NCBI RefSeq assembly: GCF_000969415.1
Contig: NZ_JZEX01000088.1
Coordinates: 1-64,000, forward strand
Length of the DNA stretch: 64,000 nt
Direction: 5' to 3'
Origin: Devosia geojensis
GTDB lineage: Bacteria; Pseudomonadota; Alphaproteobacteria; Rhizobiales; Devosiaceae
Below the pieces are notes generated by a model. It worked only from the letters and a program-made list of their open reading frames with translations. It was not told where the DNA came from and did not search any database. Below, piece by piece: positions 17,131 to 26,001 of this stretch (within the stretch, counting starts at the first letter, position 1; each line of letters opens with the position of its first letter). Made by a program: the position numbers and the translations under genes.

Positions 17131-18174
17131 ATGAGCGAATATGCACCCACCGATCTGGACCGGCGCATCTGGGAGGAAGAACTCGATGCCTTTGTGCCGC
17201 GACAGGTTTTCGACGTGCATACGCACATCTATCGCTGGGCGTTCAACATCAACCAGGACAAGGAGAGCGGCCCTTATGCCGCCAGCATCGGCCGGCACTT
17301 TCCCGAGGTGACGTTCGAGCTGGCCAACCAGATAGACGAGGCCCTGATGCCCGGCCGGCAGATCGAGCGGTTGGCCTTCCCTTTCCCGTTCGCCGGAGCC
17401 TGCGACTTCGATGCGTCCAACGACCATGTCGGCAGGGAAATGGCCAAGGCCGCCGATTCCGCGTCGCTGATGCTGGTGCATCCCGGCATGAGCGCGACCG
17501 TCATCGAGGCGACGCTCCGCCGCACCGGCGCCGTCGGCCTCAAGCCCTATCTTGTCTATGCCACCAATGCCGACCGCGCCGAGGCCTCCATCACCGACTT
17601 CCTGCCCGAGCACCAGATCGCGCTGGCCGACCGGCTCGGGCTGATCGTCATGATGCACCTCTCCAAGCGCCAGGCTGTGGCTGACCCGAACAATATCAAA
17701 GAGTTATGCAGGTTGAGCGAAGCCTATCCGCGCGTTCGCTGGATCCTCGCCCACTGCGCGCGGTCCTATTCCGCCTGGGCCATCGAGAGGGCGGCCGCGA
17801 GCCTGCGCGGCCTGCCCAACATCTGGTACGACACGTCCACCGTCTGCGAGGCCGACGCTCTCGATGCGCTCTATACCGGCGTGGGGGTCGACCGGGTCAT
17901 GTATGGCAGCGACGACATGATCGGTCCGATGCGCGGCAAGTATATCGCGTTCGGCTATGCCTGGGCCTTCCTGTCCGAGACCAACCACCAGCTCTCGCTC
18001 GGCCATTGCGATGGCCGCATGACCTTCATTCGCTACGAACAACTGCGGGCCATGAAACGCGGCGCCCGCCAGGTGGGACTCGACGCAGTCCAGCGCCGAG
18101 CCTTGTTCCACGACACGGCCCGCAGCCTGGTCGATGCCGCCCGGCGGGATGTACGCGCCGCTATGAGCGCGTGA
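17131..18174 (+). CDS. Metal-dependent amidohydrolase (amidohydrolase-2 type TIM barrel)
   Basis: The 347-residue protein has the metal motif FDVHTHIYRW (His30, His32) at the end of strand one. VGLKPYLVYA and IVMMHLSKRQ provide the next ligands, and WILAHCARSY and VMYGSDDMIGP give the later histidine and aspartate. This is the layout of the ACMSD/amidohydrolase-2 family, which hydrolyses or decarboxylates cyclic or carboxylated substrates. No substrate can be named. It stands alone, convergent with the NanA-like gene (24 bp between stops). Confidence 0.75.
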   Translation: MSEYAPTDLDRRIWEEELDAFVPRQVFDVHTHIYRWAFNINQDKESGPYAASIGRHFPEVTFELANQIDEALMPGRQIERLAFPFPFAGACDFDASNDHVGREMAKAADSASLMLVHPGMSATVIEATLRRTGAVGLKPYLVYATNADRAEASITDFLPEHQIALADRLGLIVMMHLSKRQAVADPNNIKELCRLSEAYPRVRWILAHCARSYSAWAIERAAASLRGLPNIWYDTSTVCEADALDALYTGVGVDRVMYGSDDMIGPMRGKYIAFGYAWAFLSETNHQLSLGHCDGRMTFIRYEQLRAMKRGARQVGLDAVQRRALFHDTARSLVDAARRDVRAAMSA

Positions 18175-18198
18175 TCCTCCGGTCGGCCGCGATGTACC

Positions 18199-19125
18199 TC
18201 AGATCGCGTCGAGGAAGTTGACGCCGGTGAGCCCGCGCTCGGCCTTGAAGGCGCGGAACTCGGCCTTGAGCTTTTCCTCCGAGGCCGCGTCGTAGAAGTT
18301 GCCGAAGGGCTTGCGGCAATAGCCGGCGTCGGCACCCTGCCAGGCCATGCTGCGCTTGATCGCCGCGATCGGATTACGCGCCAGCGCGAAGAAGATGATG
18401 GCGTTGCCCACCTCCTGCAGCGCCCTTGCCTTCTCTATGTCTCCGGCCTTGGCCGCGGCAAAGAGGTCGATGAAGACTTCCGGAATGGTGTTGTAGAAGC
18501 TGCCGATGATGCCGTCGGCACCGAAGGCAACACCCGACATCGCCATTTCGTCGGCGCCCGAATAGAGCACGAAATCCTGCCCGATCTCGGTCTTGATGCG
18601 CATGATGTCATGGTGGGTGGAGGCGGTGTACTTGATGCCTTCGACGCCTTTGATCTGCGCCAGCCGCTTGATCATATCGAAGCCGAAGAGCCCGGCCAGC
18701 GGCACGTTGTAGACGCACATGGGCAGGCCGGTGGAAGCGGTGATGTCGGTGTAGTAGGAGACGATCTGGTCCTGCGAGAAGCCCCAGTAGAAGGGCGGTA
18801 CGGACGACAGGGCGTCGGCGCCCACCTTTTCGGCATGGCGCGCCAGGTCGATGGAAAGGTGGGTGCTGATCGCCCCGACATGGGCGATGACGGGTATCCT
18901 GCCCTTGACCTCGTCCATCACCACTTCGAGCACGCGCTTGCGCTCTTCGGGCGACATCATGAAGGCCTCGCCGGTGCTGCCGGTCACATAGAGGCCGTCG
19001 ACCTTGCGCCTGATCAGGAAGTCGACGACGGTGCGCATGCGGCCTTCGTCGAACGCCTCGTTTTCGTCGAAGGGCGTGACCAGGGCGGGCAGGACACCGG
19101 TGATCTGGGATAGCTTGCGAGGCAT
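18199..19125 (-). CDS. N-acetylneuraminate lyase-like aldolase (DapA superfamily)
   Basis: The 308-residue class I aldolase has the pyruvate-binding GSTGE motif (residues 49-53), the catalytic Tyr139 in VYNVP, and the Schiff-base Lys165 in GIKYT. Its closest look is to N-acetylneuraminate lyase: IAHVGAIST, the SSVPPFYWGFS segment and the C-terminal CRKPFG all resemble E. coli NanA. It could therefore split sialic acid or another 2-keto-3-deoxy sugar acid into pyruvate and an aldehyde. It is the last gene of the leftward operon that includes the first dipeptide-type transporter. No nanK or nanE is present, so a full sialic acid pathway is not shown. Confidence 0.72.
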   Translation of the reverse strand: MPRKLSQITGVLPALVTPFDENEAFDEGRMRTVVDFLIRRKVDGLYVTGSTGEAFMMSPEERKRVLEVVMDEVKGRIPVIAHVGAISTHLSIDLARHAEKVGADALSSVPPFYWGFSQDQIVSYYTDITASTGLPMCVYNVPLAGLFGFDMIKRLAQIKGVEGIKYTASTHHDIMRIKTEIGQDFVLYSGADEMAMSGVAFGADGIIGSFYNTIPEVFIDLFAAAKAGDIEKARALQEVGNAIIFFALARNPIAAIKRSMAWQGADAGYCRKPFGNFYDAASEEKLKAEFRAFKAERGLTGVNFLDAI

Positions 19126-19146
19126 TTTGGCTCCGGGATGAGGAAA

Positions 19147-20187
19147 TCAGGCCGAGGCGGCGACCGCTTCCGGCGCGGCTTCCGGCAAATCGATGAGATG
19201 ACAGCTGGCATAATGGTCATGGCCGTCGACCTGGTAGCGCTTGAGACGCGGCACTTCGGTCCGGCATACGTCCCTGGCGTAGCGGCAGCGCGGATGGAAC
19301 GGGCAACCCGGGGGCGGGTTGACCGGGCTCGGCACGTCGCCCTGCAGCACGATGCGTTCGGACTTCTTGTCGAGGTCCGCCACCGGAATGGCCGACAGCA
19401 GCGCCTCGGTATAGGGGTGCAGGTTCTTGGCGAAGAGGTCTTCGGAGCGGCAGAGCTCAACCACCCGGCCCAGATACATCACAGCCACGCGGTCGCAGAT
19501 ATATTCGGTGACGCTGAGGTCATGGGTGATGAAGATGTAGGTCAGGTTCCGCTCGCGCTTGAGCTTCATCAGCAGCTGCAGCACCTGCGCCTGGATCGAA
19601 ACGTCGAGGGCGCTCACCGCCTCGTCGCAGACGATCAGTTCCGGCTCGATGCTCAGCGCACGGGCGATGCCGATGCGTTGGCGCTGGCCGCCGGAGAATT
19701 CGTGCGGATAGCGGTCCATGTATTCGCGGCGCATGTTCACCGCCTCGAGCAGGTCGCCGATGATCCTGCGCCGCTCCTCGCGCGACTTGACCCCGTATTT
19801 CTTCAGCGGGTCTTCCAGCGAGCCGAAGATGGTGAAGGCCGGGTTCAACGACGAGTGCGGGTCCTGGAACACGATCTGCAGCCGCTTGCGGAACGGCACC
19901 AGGCCCTCGTTGTCGAGCCGGGTGAGGTCGGTTTCCTTGTCTTGCGGCGAGCGATAGACGATCTCGCCCTCGGTCGAGCGAACCAGTTGTAGGATGGTCT
20001 TGCCCAGCGTGGTCTTGCCGCAGCCGCTTTCGCCCACGAGGCCCAGCACCTCGCCCCGATAGACGTCGAGATCGACGCCATCCACCGCCTTGACGTGCCC
20101 TACCGTGCGCTTGAACACGCCGGCCTTCACCGGGAAATGCGCCTTCACCCCGCGCAGGCGCAGGATGACGTCGTTATTGTGCTCCAT
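19147..20187 (-). CDS. Dipeptide-type ABC transporter ATPase, DppF/OppF-like
   Basis: The 346-residue protein has Walker A GESGCGKTT, the ABC signature SGGQRQRIGIAR, Walker B ELIVCDEAVSALDVSIQAQV and the switch THD. The C-terminal oligopeptide/dipeptide domain contains the cysteine-rich PGCPFHPRCRYARDVCR. It energises import across the inner membrane together with the DppD-like ATPase, whose gene it overlaps by 14 bp. Confidence 0.88.
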   Translation of the reverse strand: MEHNNDVILRLRGVKAHFPVKAGVFKRTVGHVKAVDGVDLDVYRGEVLGLVGESGCGKTTLGKTILQLVRSTEGEIVYRSPQDKETDLTRLDNEGLVPFRKRLQIVFQDPHSSLNPAFTIFGSLEDPLKKYGVKSREERRRIIGDLLEAVNMRREYMDRYPHEFSGGQRQRIGIARALSIEPELIVCDEAVSALDVSIQAQVLQLLMKLKRERNLTYIFITHDLSVTEYICDRVAVMYLGRVVELCRSEDLFAKNLHPYTEALLSAIPVADLDKKSERIVLQGDVPSPVNPPPGCPFHPRCRYARDVCRTEVPRLKRYQVDGHDHYASCHLIDLPEAAPEAVAASA

Positions 20188-21190
20188 GGCCGGAAAGCTC
20201 CTCGTGGCGCCAGCACATGACCCGGTGGGTCGGCGTGATGTGGGTTTCGTCCGGCATGGCCTGGCATTGGGCGGTGGCGAAATCGCACCTGTCGGCGAAC
20301 TGGCAGCCCTTGGGCCGGTTCAACGGATCGGGCGTCGAGCCCCGGATGGCCTTGATGTCCTGGTCCTTGCCGTTGCCAAGCACCGGCACGGAGGCCAGCA
20401 ATGCCCTGGTATAGGGGTGCACCGGATTGCGCAGCACCTCGTCGACCGTGCCGGCCTCCACGATATTGCCCATGTACATGACGGCCACGTCGTCGGCGAG
20501 TTCGGCCACCACGCCCATGTCGTGGGTGATGAGCATGATGCCGGTGCCGTGCTCGCGCTTGAGCTTGTCCATCAGCTCGAAGATCTGCGCCTGGATGGTC
20601 ACGTCGAGCGCCGTCGTCGGCTCGTCGGCGATCAGCACCTTGGGGTTGCAGGCCATGGCCATCGCGATCATGGCGCGCTGGCGCATGCCGCCGGAATAGC
20701 GGTGCGGGAAGTCGTTGACCCGCTTTTCGGGCAGGGCGATGCCCATCTCGGTCAACAGCGTGATCGCCCGCTCATGCGCGGCGCGCCGCGACATGTCCGT
20801 GTGGTATTTGAGGCTCTCCTTGATCTGGAAACCGACGCTGTAGACAGGGTTAAGGGCGGTCATCGGGTCCTGGAAGATCATGGCGATCTCCGCGCCCCGC
20901 ACCCGGCGCATCTCGCGCCCGTTGCGCTCGAGCGCATGCAGCGGGATGTCGCCACGGTCGGAGTGGTAGATGATCTCACCTTCCTCGATGCGCGACAGGG
21001 TAGGCAGCAGCTGCATGATCGAGGCGGCGGTCACCGACTTGCCGCACCCGCTCTCGCCTACGATGCACAGCGTCTTGCCCTTCTTGATGTCGAAGGACAC
21101 CCCGTTGAGCGCCTTGTTGCAGCGGTTGTTGGTGTAGAAGAAGGTCTTGAGGCCACGCACGCTGATGGCGACGTCCTGGGTGTCGGTCAT
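20174..21190 (-). CDS. Dipeptide-type ABC transporter ATPase, DppD/OppD-like
   Basis: The 338-residue protein has Walker [13 protein letters not shown], the signature [13 protein letters not shown], Walker [21 protein letters not shown] and the C-terminal cysteine motif [16 protein letters not shown]. The ATG at 21190 is chosen because it follows AGGGA by eight bases and gives the normal N-terminus, while the open frame beyond it runs into the permease gene. It pairs with the downstream DppF-like ATPase. Confidence 0.88.
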   Translation of the reverse strand: MTDTQDVAISVRGLKTFFYTNNRCNKALNGVSFDIKKGKTLCIVGESGCGKSVTAASIMQLLPTLSRIEEGEIIYHSDRGDIPLHALERNGREMRRVRGAEIAMIFQDPMTALNPVYSVGFQIKESLKYHTDMSRRAAHERAITLLTEMGIALPEKRVNDFPHRYSGGMRQRAMIAMAMACNPKVLIADEPTTALDVTIQAQIFELMDKLKREHGTGIMLITHDMGVVAELADDVAVMYMGNIVEAGTVDEVLRNPVHPYTRALLASVPVLGNGKDQDIKAIRGSTPDPLNRPKGCQFADRCDFATAQCQAMPDETHITPTHRVMCWRHEELSGHGAQ

Positions 21191-21194
21191 CGCT

Positions 21195-22136
21195 CTATCC
21201 CTGCTGGCTGGGGTCTGTGGCATCGCGCAACCCGTCACCGATGAAGTTCACGCTGAGGACGAACAGCGAGATCACGGTGCCGACGGGCAGCCAGACCCAC
21301 CAATTGCTCTGCAGCACGCGCAAATCCTGCGCCACGTTGAGGATGTTGCCCCAGGTGGGAATGGAGAGCGGCACGCCGAGCCCCAGGAAGCTCAGCCCCG
21401 CCTCCTGCAGGATGAAGGCGGCCGTGGAGAGGGTGATGTTCACCATGATCGGACCGAGCGCATTGGGCAGCATGTGCTTGTAGGCGATCAGCGGCCGGCT
21501 GAGCCCGAAGCTGCGCAATGCGAGCACGTATTCTTCCTCACGGATGCTGAGCATGCGGGCCCGCGCCATGCGGTAGATGCCGCCCCAGCCGGTCAGCGTG
21601 AAGATCAGCATGAGGTTGACCAACGACTGGCCGAGGATCGAGACCAGCAGCAGCACCAGGATGATCTGCGGAAACGACATGAAGATTTCCGAAACGCGCA
21701 TGGCCAACGCATCGAGCCATCCGCCGACATAGCCGGTATAGACGCCGATCAGGATGCCGACGATCGCCGCGAGCACGGCACTGCCGAGCCCCACCAGGAT
21801 GGAGATGCGTCCGCCATAGAGCACGCGCGAAAAGAGGTCCCGCCCTGTCCGGTCGGTGCCGAACCAGTGTTCCCAGGAGGGTGGCTGCAGCATGGCGCGC
21901 AAATCGATCCTGTTGGGATCGTAGGGGGTCAGCAGCGGCGCGAAGATCGCGGTCAGCACGATCACCGAGAAGATGATGAGCCCGATCACCGCCAGGCGGT
22001 TGTTGAGGAATTTGTTGAAGGCGCGCGAACCGCCTTTCGAGCGGGCTTCACCCGCTTCCTCGCGGGCACTGATGCGGTCGAACTGTGCATCGAGCCGGGT
22101 CCGCTTGCGGGTCGTGGGGTAGGTTTGATGGGCCAT
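21195..22136 (-). CDS. Dipeptide-type ABC transporter permease, DppC-like
   Basis: The 313-residue protein has a long cytoplasmic N-terminus, then the DppC-type N-terminal membrane segment (LAVIGLIIFSVIVLTAIFAP) and five more. The motif HWFGTDRTGRDLFSRVLYGGR is typical of DppC, and the EAA loop LALRSFGLSRPLIAYKHMLPN contacts the ATPases. The ATG at 22136 has GGGAG upstream, inside the end of the preceding permease gene. The much longer open frame upstream is antisense noise over that gene. Confidence 0.9.
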   Translation of the reverse strand: MAHQTYPTTRKRTRLDAQFDRISAREEAGEARSKGGSRAFNKFLNNRLAVIGLIIFSVIVLTAIFAPLLTPYDPNRIDLRAMLQPPSWEHWFGTDRTGRDLFSRVLYGGRISILVGLGSAVLAAIVGILIGVYTGYVGGWLDALAMRVSEIFMSFPQIILVLLLVSILGQSLVNLMLIFTLTGWGGIYRMARARMLSIREEEYVLALRSFGLSRPLIAYKHMLPNALGPIMVNITLSTAAFILQEAGLSFLGLGVPLSIPTWGNILNVAQDLRVLQSNWWVWLPVGTVISLFVLSVNFIGDGLRDATDPSQQG

Positions 22137-22138
22137 TT

Positions 22139-23101
22139 CTATTCTCCCAGCCGCACGCGCGGATCGATGACGGCGGTCAGGATGTCGACGATCAGGCTCG
22201 CCAGCAGCACAGCCATCACCGACAGGAGCGCGATGGTCATCACCACCGGATAGTCCTGCGAGCGCACCGCCGAGATGAACTCGTTGCCGATGCCGGGCCA
22301 CTGGAACACCTGCTCGATGATCACCGAGCCGCCGATCAGCACCGGCAGTCGGAAGCCGATCAGGACGACGACCGGAGTCAACGCCACCCGGAAGCCGTGC
22401 AGCAGGTTCACGCGCCACTCGGGAATGCCCTTGCTGCGCGCGGTCTTGATGAAATCCCGGCTCAGAGCGTCCAGCATGGACGAGCGCGCGTAGCGCATCA
22501 CGCCGGCCGTCAGCATGATCGACAGGACCAGCGACGGCAGCACCAGGTGCGGCAGACGGTCCCACAACGTCATATAGCCGGGCATCGAGCGCCCGCCCAC
22601 CGGAAACCAGCCCAGGTTCAGCGCAAAAACGAGGATGGCGACGAGGCCGAAGAAGAATTCGGGGATGGAAACGCCAAGCATGCCGATGACCGTGAGCACA
22701 TTGTCGGTCCTGCTGCCGCGGCTGAGCGCGCTAACGACGCCGAGCAGGCAACCGAGGACGGTCGAGAAAACCAGCGCCACCGCTGCCAGTTCGAGCGTCG
22801 CCGGCAGGCGCGTCGCGATGATGCTGCCGATCGGCACACCGCCATTCATGGAGTAGCCGAAATTGCCCTGGATGAGGTTGGTGAACCAGGCCCAGAAGCG
22901 GACGTAGAAGGGTTGCCCCAGGCCGAGCGATTGCCGGAGCGCCTCGAGCTGATCGGCGTTCATGCTGCCCAGCGCGTCCGGGTTGATCATGTGGGAGACG
23001 GCGTCCCCCGGCGTCAGCTCCAGTCCCAGGTACACCAGGAAGCAGATGGCGAACGCCATGGGGATGAGGATCAGGACACGCCTGATGATGTAGGTCAGCA
23101 T
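22139..23101 (-). CDS. Dipeptide-type ABC transporter permease, DppB-like
   Basis: The 320-residue protein begins MLTYIIRRVLILIPMAFAICFLVY, the DppB-type first membrane helix, and continues with TPGD, LGLGQPFYVRFWAWF and GNFGYSM. The EAA loop is FIKTARSKGIPEWRVNLLHGFR, and it ends DPRVRLGE. Six membrane segments are expected. It is two bases from the DppC-like gene and follows the permuted binding protein after a stable hairpin. Confidence 0.9.
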   Translation of the reverse strand: MLTYIIRRVLILIPMAFAICFLVYLGLELTPGDAVSHMINPDALGSMNADQLEALRQSLGLGQPFYVRFWAWFTNLIQGNFGYSMNGGVPIGSIIATRLPATLELAAVALVFSTVLGCLLGVVSALSRGSRTDNVLTVIGMLGVSIPEFFFGLVAILVFALNLGWFPVGGRSMPGYMTLWDRLPHLVLPSLVLSIMLTAGVMRYARSSMLDALSRDFIKTARSKGIPEWRVNLLHGFRVALTPVVVLIGFRLPVLIGGSVIIEQVFQWPGIGNEFISAVRSQDYPVVMTIALLSVMAVLLASLIVDILTAVIDPRVRLGE

Positions 23102-23139
23102 GCTCGCCCGGTCCGCGTTCTCTTGGGATCGACAAATGG

Positions 23140-23175
23140 CTGCGGGAGCGCCGGCGAGGCCCGGCGCTCCCGCAG
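23140..23175 (-). terminator. Strong intra-operon hairpin between binding protein and permease
   Basis: A perfect 15-base-pair stem, CTGCGGGAGCGCCGG against CCGGCGCTCCCGCAG with a six-base loop, begins eight bases after the binding-protein stop codon. It lacks a strong U-run on the leftward strand. Such hairpins commonly protect the binding-protein mRNA 3' end or attenuate transcription into the permease genes, so it is probably a partial terminator or stabiliser. Confidence 0.7.
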
Positions 23176-23183
23176 TTGGCGGA

Positions 23184-24815
23184 TCAGTTCGCCGGATGCT
23201 CGAACTGGTTGATCCACAGCATACGCGTATACGGGATGTCGATCGGGTGGATGTTCATGAAGTCGAGGGCCTCGAGGCCGGGCACGTCGGCGGCGGACTT
23301 GGTGTAGCCGAAGTCCGCCTTGCCCGCGGTGGCGTTGACCAGCAGGTTGCCGTCATTGTCCGAGGACGGACGGGCGATGATCTGCTCGATCTTCGGGGTG
23401 CCCTTGTGGTAGCCCTCGAACGGCACCAGCGTGGTGTAGTCGTTCATCACCACCTCGTCGATCTTGAAGGGGCCCGAGCCGATCGGCTTCTGCCAGAACG
23501 GCGCCTGCTGCAGGTTCAACGGATCGACACCCTCGAAATGCCTGGCCGGCAACGGCGCAAACTGGCTGAAGCTGAGCAGCACGTTCGGGTCGATGCTGGC
23601 GAACTTGATCGTGACGGTGTTGCCCTCGGTCGTGACGCCGGCCAGGGTGTCGGCTTCGCCGGCCACATAGGCTTCGGCGCCCTCGATCTTCTTGAGGGTT
23701 GCCTGCAGCACCGGCTGGGTGATCGGGAACTTCAGGGCCGCCCCGATCGAGAACACCACGTCATCGACGGTGATCGGCTCGCCGTCGTGCCAAGTCAGCC
23801 CGTCCTTCAGCGTGAAAGTGAAGGTCAGCCCGTCCTCGCTCACCGAATAGGTGTCGGCGAGTTCCCCGCCGATCGGCGTCAATGTGCCATCGGCCTCGAG
23901 GATCGTGTCGAAGGCGAACTTGTTGTGCACCCAGATTCCCAAGTTCTGCCACGGCACTTCGAAGAACTGCGCCGGACCGGCATTGGTATAGAGCACACCC
24001 TTGCCGCTGGCGTCGGGCTCGATCGTCCAGGTCTCGACGGCCCAGTCGTAGTTGTACTGCTCGTTGCCATAGGGAGCGCCGTTGCGGTTCAACCGGTCGC
24101 TCTCATAGGTGAAGAGCTGCTGGTAGTAGAGCGGGATCTGGTAGACGTTCTCGTTGATGATGTGCTCCATCTCGAAGTAGCCTTCACGCTGCACTTCGGG
24201 ATCGGTGGTGCCGTTGACCTTGGCCACCAGCTCGTTCATCCGCGGGATATTGGGGATCATCGGCTTGAGGCCGTAGGCGTAGCGGTTGAAATACTCCTGC
24301 AGCGCCAACGCGGCGCGGGCGCCGTAGAGCATGTCCCAGGTGACCTTGGACGGGCCGTTGACCGGATCATCCGGCACCACCGAGATCTGCGAGCCGATAT
24401 CGCCCTCGAGCAGGCGATAGTTCATCTGGATGCCGACATCGGCGAGATACGCCTGGATGGCGGCCATCAGGTCGGCCGTCTGCTGGTCGGTATAATAGTA
24501 GACGACGTCCAGCACGCGGTTGGAATCCCAGCCCGCCTCGGCGAGCAGCTCGCGGGCCTTGTCCGGATTGTAGGCGTAGGGCTCGAGGTCGGTCGGCTTG
24601 TTGGGACCATCGGGCAGCATGCCGACGGCCGGCACGGCCTGGCCCTCGAAGATCGTCTCGGCGATCGTATCCATGTCGATGGCATAGGCGATCGCCTGGC
24701 GCACGCGCGGATCGGACAATTGGTTGTCATTGATGGGCTGGGCGGCTACCGAGCCGCTGAAAGTCGTCGACATCAGCCCCGCGACGGCCAGGGCCATGAG
24801 CTTCTTCATATGCAT
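23184..24815 (-). CDS. Circularly permuted family 5 substrate-binding protein of a dipeptide-type ABC transporter
   Basis: The 543-residue protein has a clean signal peptide (residues 1-25, SVAA-QP). In ordinary SBP_bac_5 proteins the segment containing GGELADTYSVSEDGLTFTF, TWHDGEPITVDDVVFSI, PIGSGPFKI and IPYTRMLWINQFEHPAN comes first, and LSDPRVRQAIAYAID plus the YNPDKARELLAEAGW lobe comes after it. Here the order is reversed. Residues 26-264 are the normal C-terminal half, ending at the usual last strand YNYDWAVETWTI. A short linker (EPDASGKG) follows, and residues 270-543 are the normal N-terminal half, ending exactly at EHPAN. Both halves look complete and the total length is normal. The start at 24815 follows AGGGGA; an ATG two codons later is an alternative. 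The ligand is probably a peptide, opine or sugar-like compound, unknown. Confidence 0.85.
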   Translation of the reverse strand: MHMKKLMALAVAGLMSTTFSGSVAAQPINDNQLSDPRVRQAIAYAIDMDTIAETIFEGQAVPAVGMLPDGPNKPTDLEPYAYNPDKARELLAEAGWDSNRVLDVVYYYTDQQTADLMAAIQAYLADVGIQMNYRLLEGDIGSQISVVPDDPVNGPSKVTWDMLYGARAALALQEYFNRYAYGLKPMIPNIPRMNELVAKVNGTTDPEVQREGYFEMEHIINENVYQIPLYYQQLFTYESDRLNRNGAPYGNEQYNYDWAVETWTIEPDASGKGVLYTNAGPAQFFEVPWQNLGIWVHNKFAFDTILEADGTLTPIGGELADTYSVSEDGLTFTFTLKDGLTWHDGEPITVDDVVFSIGAALKFPITQPVLQATLKKIEGAEAYVAGEADTLAGVTTEGNTVTIKFASIDPNVLLSFSQFAPLPARHFEGVDPLNLQQAPFWQKPIGSGPFKIDEVVMNDYTTLVPFEGYHKGTPKIEQIIARPSSDNDGNLLVNATAGKADFGYTKSAADVPGLEALDFMNIHPIDIPYTRMLWINQFEHPAN

Positions 24816-24925
24816 ATGCGTTCCCCTGTCATGAAGATTGATTGATCTGGTCCGGACCGGTTTCACTCCCTGCCGGCATCTCGAACCAGGGCGGGTGTGT
24901 CCCCCGCGTTACCCGTCTCGCCGCG

Positions 24926-25645
24926 TCACGCCTCCGCTGGTTTCGTGCCGGCCATGGACGGAGCCAGGACGTGGTTGACGTAGACGGCGTAATTTCGCGT
25001 CAGATGCTTGGTCAGGATCGACACGGCGGCCTCGGGGTCGCGTGCGATGATGGCCTGCACCACGCCGCGATGTTCGTCGTTGCTGCGGCGGTTGTGGCTG
25101 GGAATGTCCCTGGGTGCCGGGCGGGCGCGCATCAGCCGGTCGACGAAGGCATCGTGCAGCGCCACGAAGATCGGATTGCCGGGCACTTCCGCCAGCGCCC
25201 GATGGAACTCCACGTCAGCGTCCCGGAACCGCGACAGGTCCTCGACGGCGATATCCGCCTTTTCGATGGCCGCGACCATCTTGCCGATCTGCGCCGGCGT
25301 CGCCCACTCGGCTGCATAGCGGGCCATGCTGACCTCGAGGAACAGTCGCGCCTGCTCGAGATGGGCGCTGCCCTCCGTTCCCCGGAAGAACAAGCCCGAC
25401 GCTTCGGAAATGCTGGCGAGCAACTGCGACAGCGTGGGATAGACGACGCGCGGCCGGTATCCCTTGCGGTGCTCTATCAGCCGCATCGATTCGAGCAGCC
25501 CGATCGCCTCGCGTATCGCCGTACGCCCCACTCCGAAACGGGCGCATAGGTCGCGCTCGGATGGCAGCATGGCGCCGACGCCAAGGACGCCCTCATGCAC
25601 TTCGCGGGCCAGAACATTGGCGATTTCCGATGCCGTCACAGCCAT
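24926..25645 (-). CDS. GntR family regulator with FCD domain (FadR subfamily)
   Basis: The 239-residue protein has an N-terminal winged helix (LPSERDLCARFGVGRTAIREAIGLLESMRLIEHRKGYRPRV) and a C-terminal FCD ligand domain. The metal histidines lie in DVEFHRAL, DEHRGVVQAI and LTKHLTRNY. The ATG at 25645 gives the family start; the upstream open frame crosses the control region. It sits between the leftward transporter operon and the rightward MlrC operon and is the obvious regulator of both. A GGTCCGGACC palindrome at 24849-24858 lies between its stop and the binding-protein gene. Confidence 0.9.
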   Translation of the reverse strand: MAVTASEIANVLAREVHEGVLGVGAMLPSERDLCARFGVGRTAIREAIGLLESMRLIEHRKGYRPRVVYPTLSQLLASISEASGLFFRGTEGSAHLEQARLFLEVSMARYAAEWATPAQIGKMVAAIEKADIAVEDLSRFRDADVEFHRALAEVPGNPIFVALHDAFVDRLMRARPAPRDIPSHNRRSNDEHRGVVQAIIARDPEAAVSILTKHLTRNYAVYVNHVLAPSMAGTKPAEA

Positions 25646-26001
25646 GGCGTTCCCCACACCTAACTCGCCAAAAGGCAACCACACATCCCATTTTGGTGTC
25701 AAATATTTCCTTTTTGGTCGACCAAAACGGACACGTGCGCCGATGTTTCGGCACCTCGACTGACCAGAAGCTTCACGTCTCTCTGACGGCTTTTCCCTCT
25801 GAAAGCAAAAAATTCGCTCAAAGATACCTGTGATCGCACTATCTGCAGAACGATGTGCGTGAAATCGGCTATTTATGGGCAAATTTCTCTTCACGAGCCC
25901 CGGCGATCCAGTTGACAGTCAAAGATATCTCATTAACATAACAACATATCTTTTTTGGGTGTCAAGCGACAATCAAGGTCGCATGGCGGGGGGCGGAATT
26001 G
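25646..26001. promoter_or_regulatory. Divergent control region with GntR-type operator and promoter
   Basis: These 356 bp contain no gene. A perfect 16-bp palindrome TTTTGGTCGACCAAAA at 25712-25727 has the form expected for FadR/FCD operators (TGGTN-NACCA). Two related half-site-like copies, TTTTGGTGTCAA at 25691 and TTTTTTGGGTGTCAA near 25950, flank it. For the rightward operon, TTGACA at 25912-25917 and TAACAT at 25934-25939 are 16 bp apart and form a plausible promoter, with the second half-site copy just downstream of it. Repression by the adjacent GntR regulator is inferred. Confidence 0.65.

Noticed and set aside
23184-24815. Explaining the swapped binding-protein order as a frameshift or a tandem partial duplication
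   Set aside because: The gene is one continuous frame with one signal peptide. Each half occurs once, and total length equals that of a normal binding protein, so a simple permutation fits better. An assembly error cannot be excluded from sequence alone.
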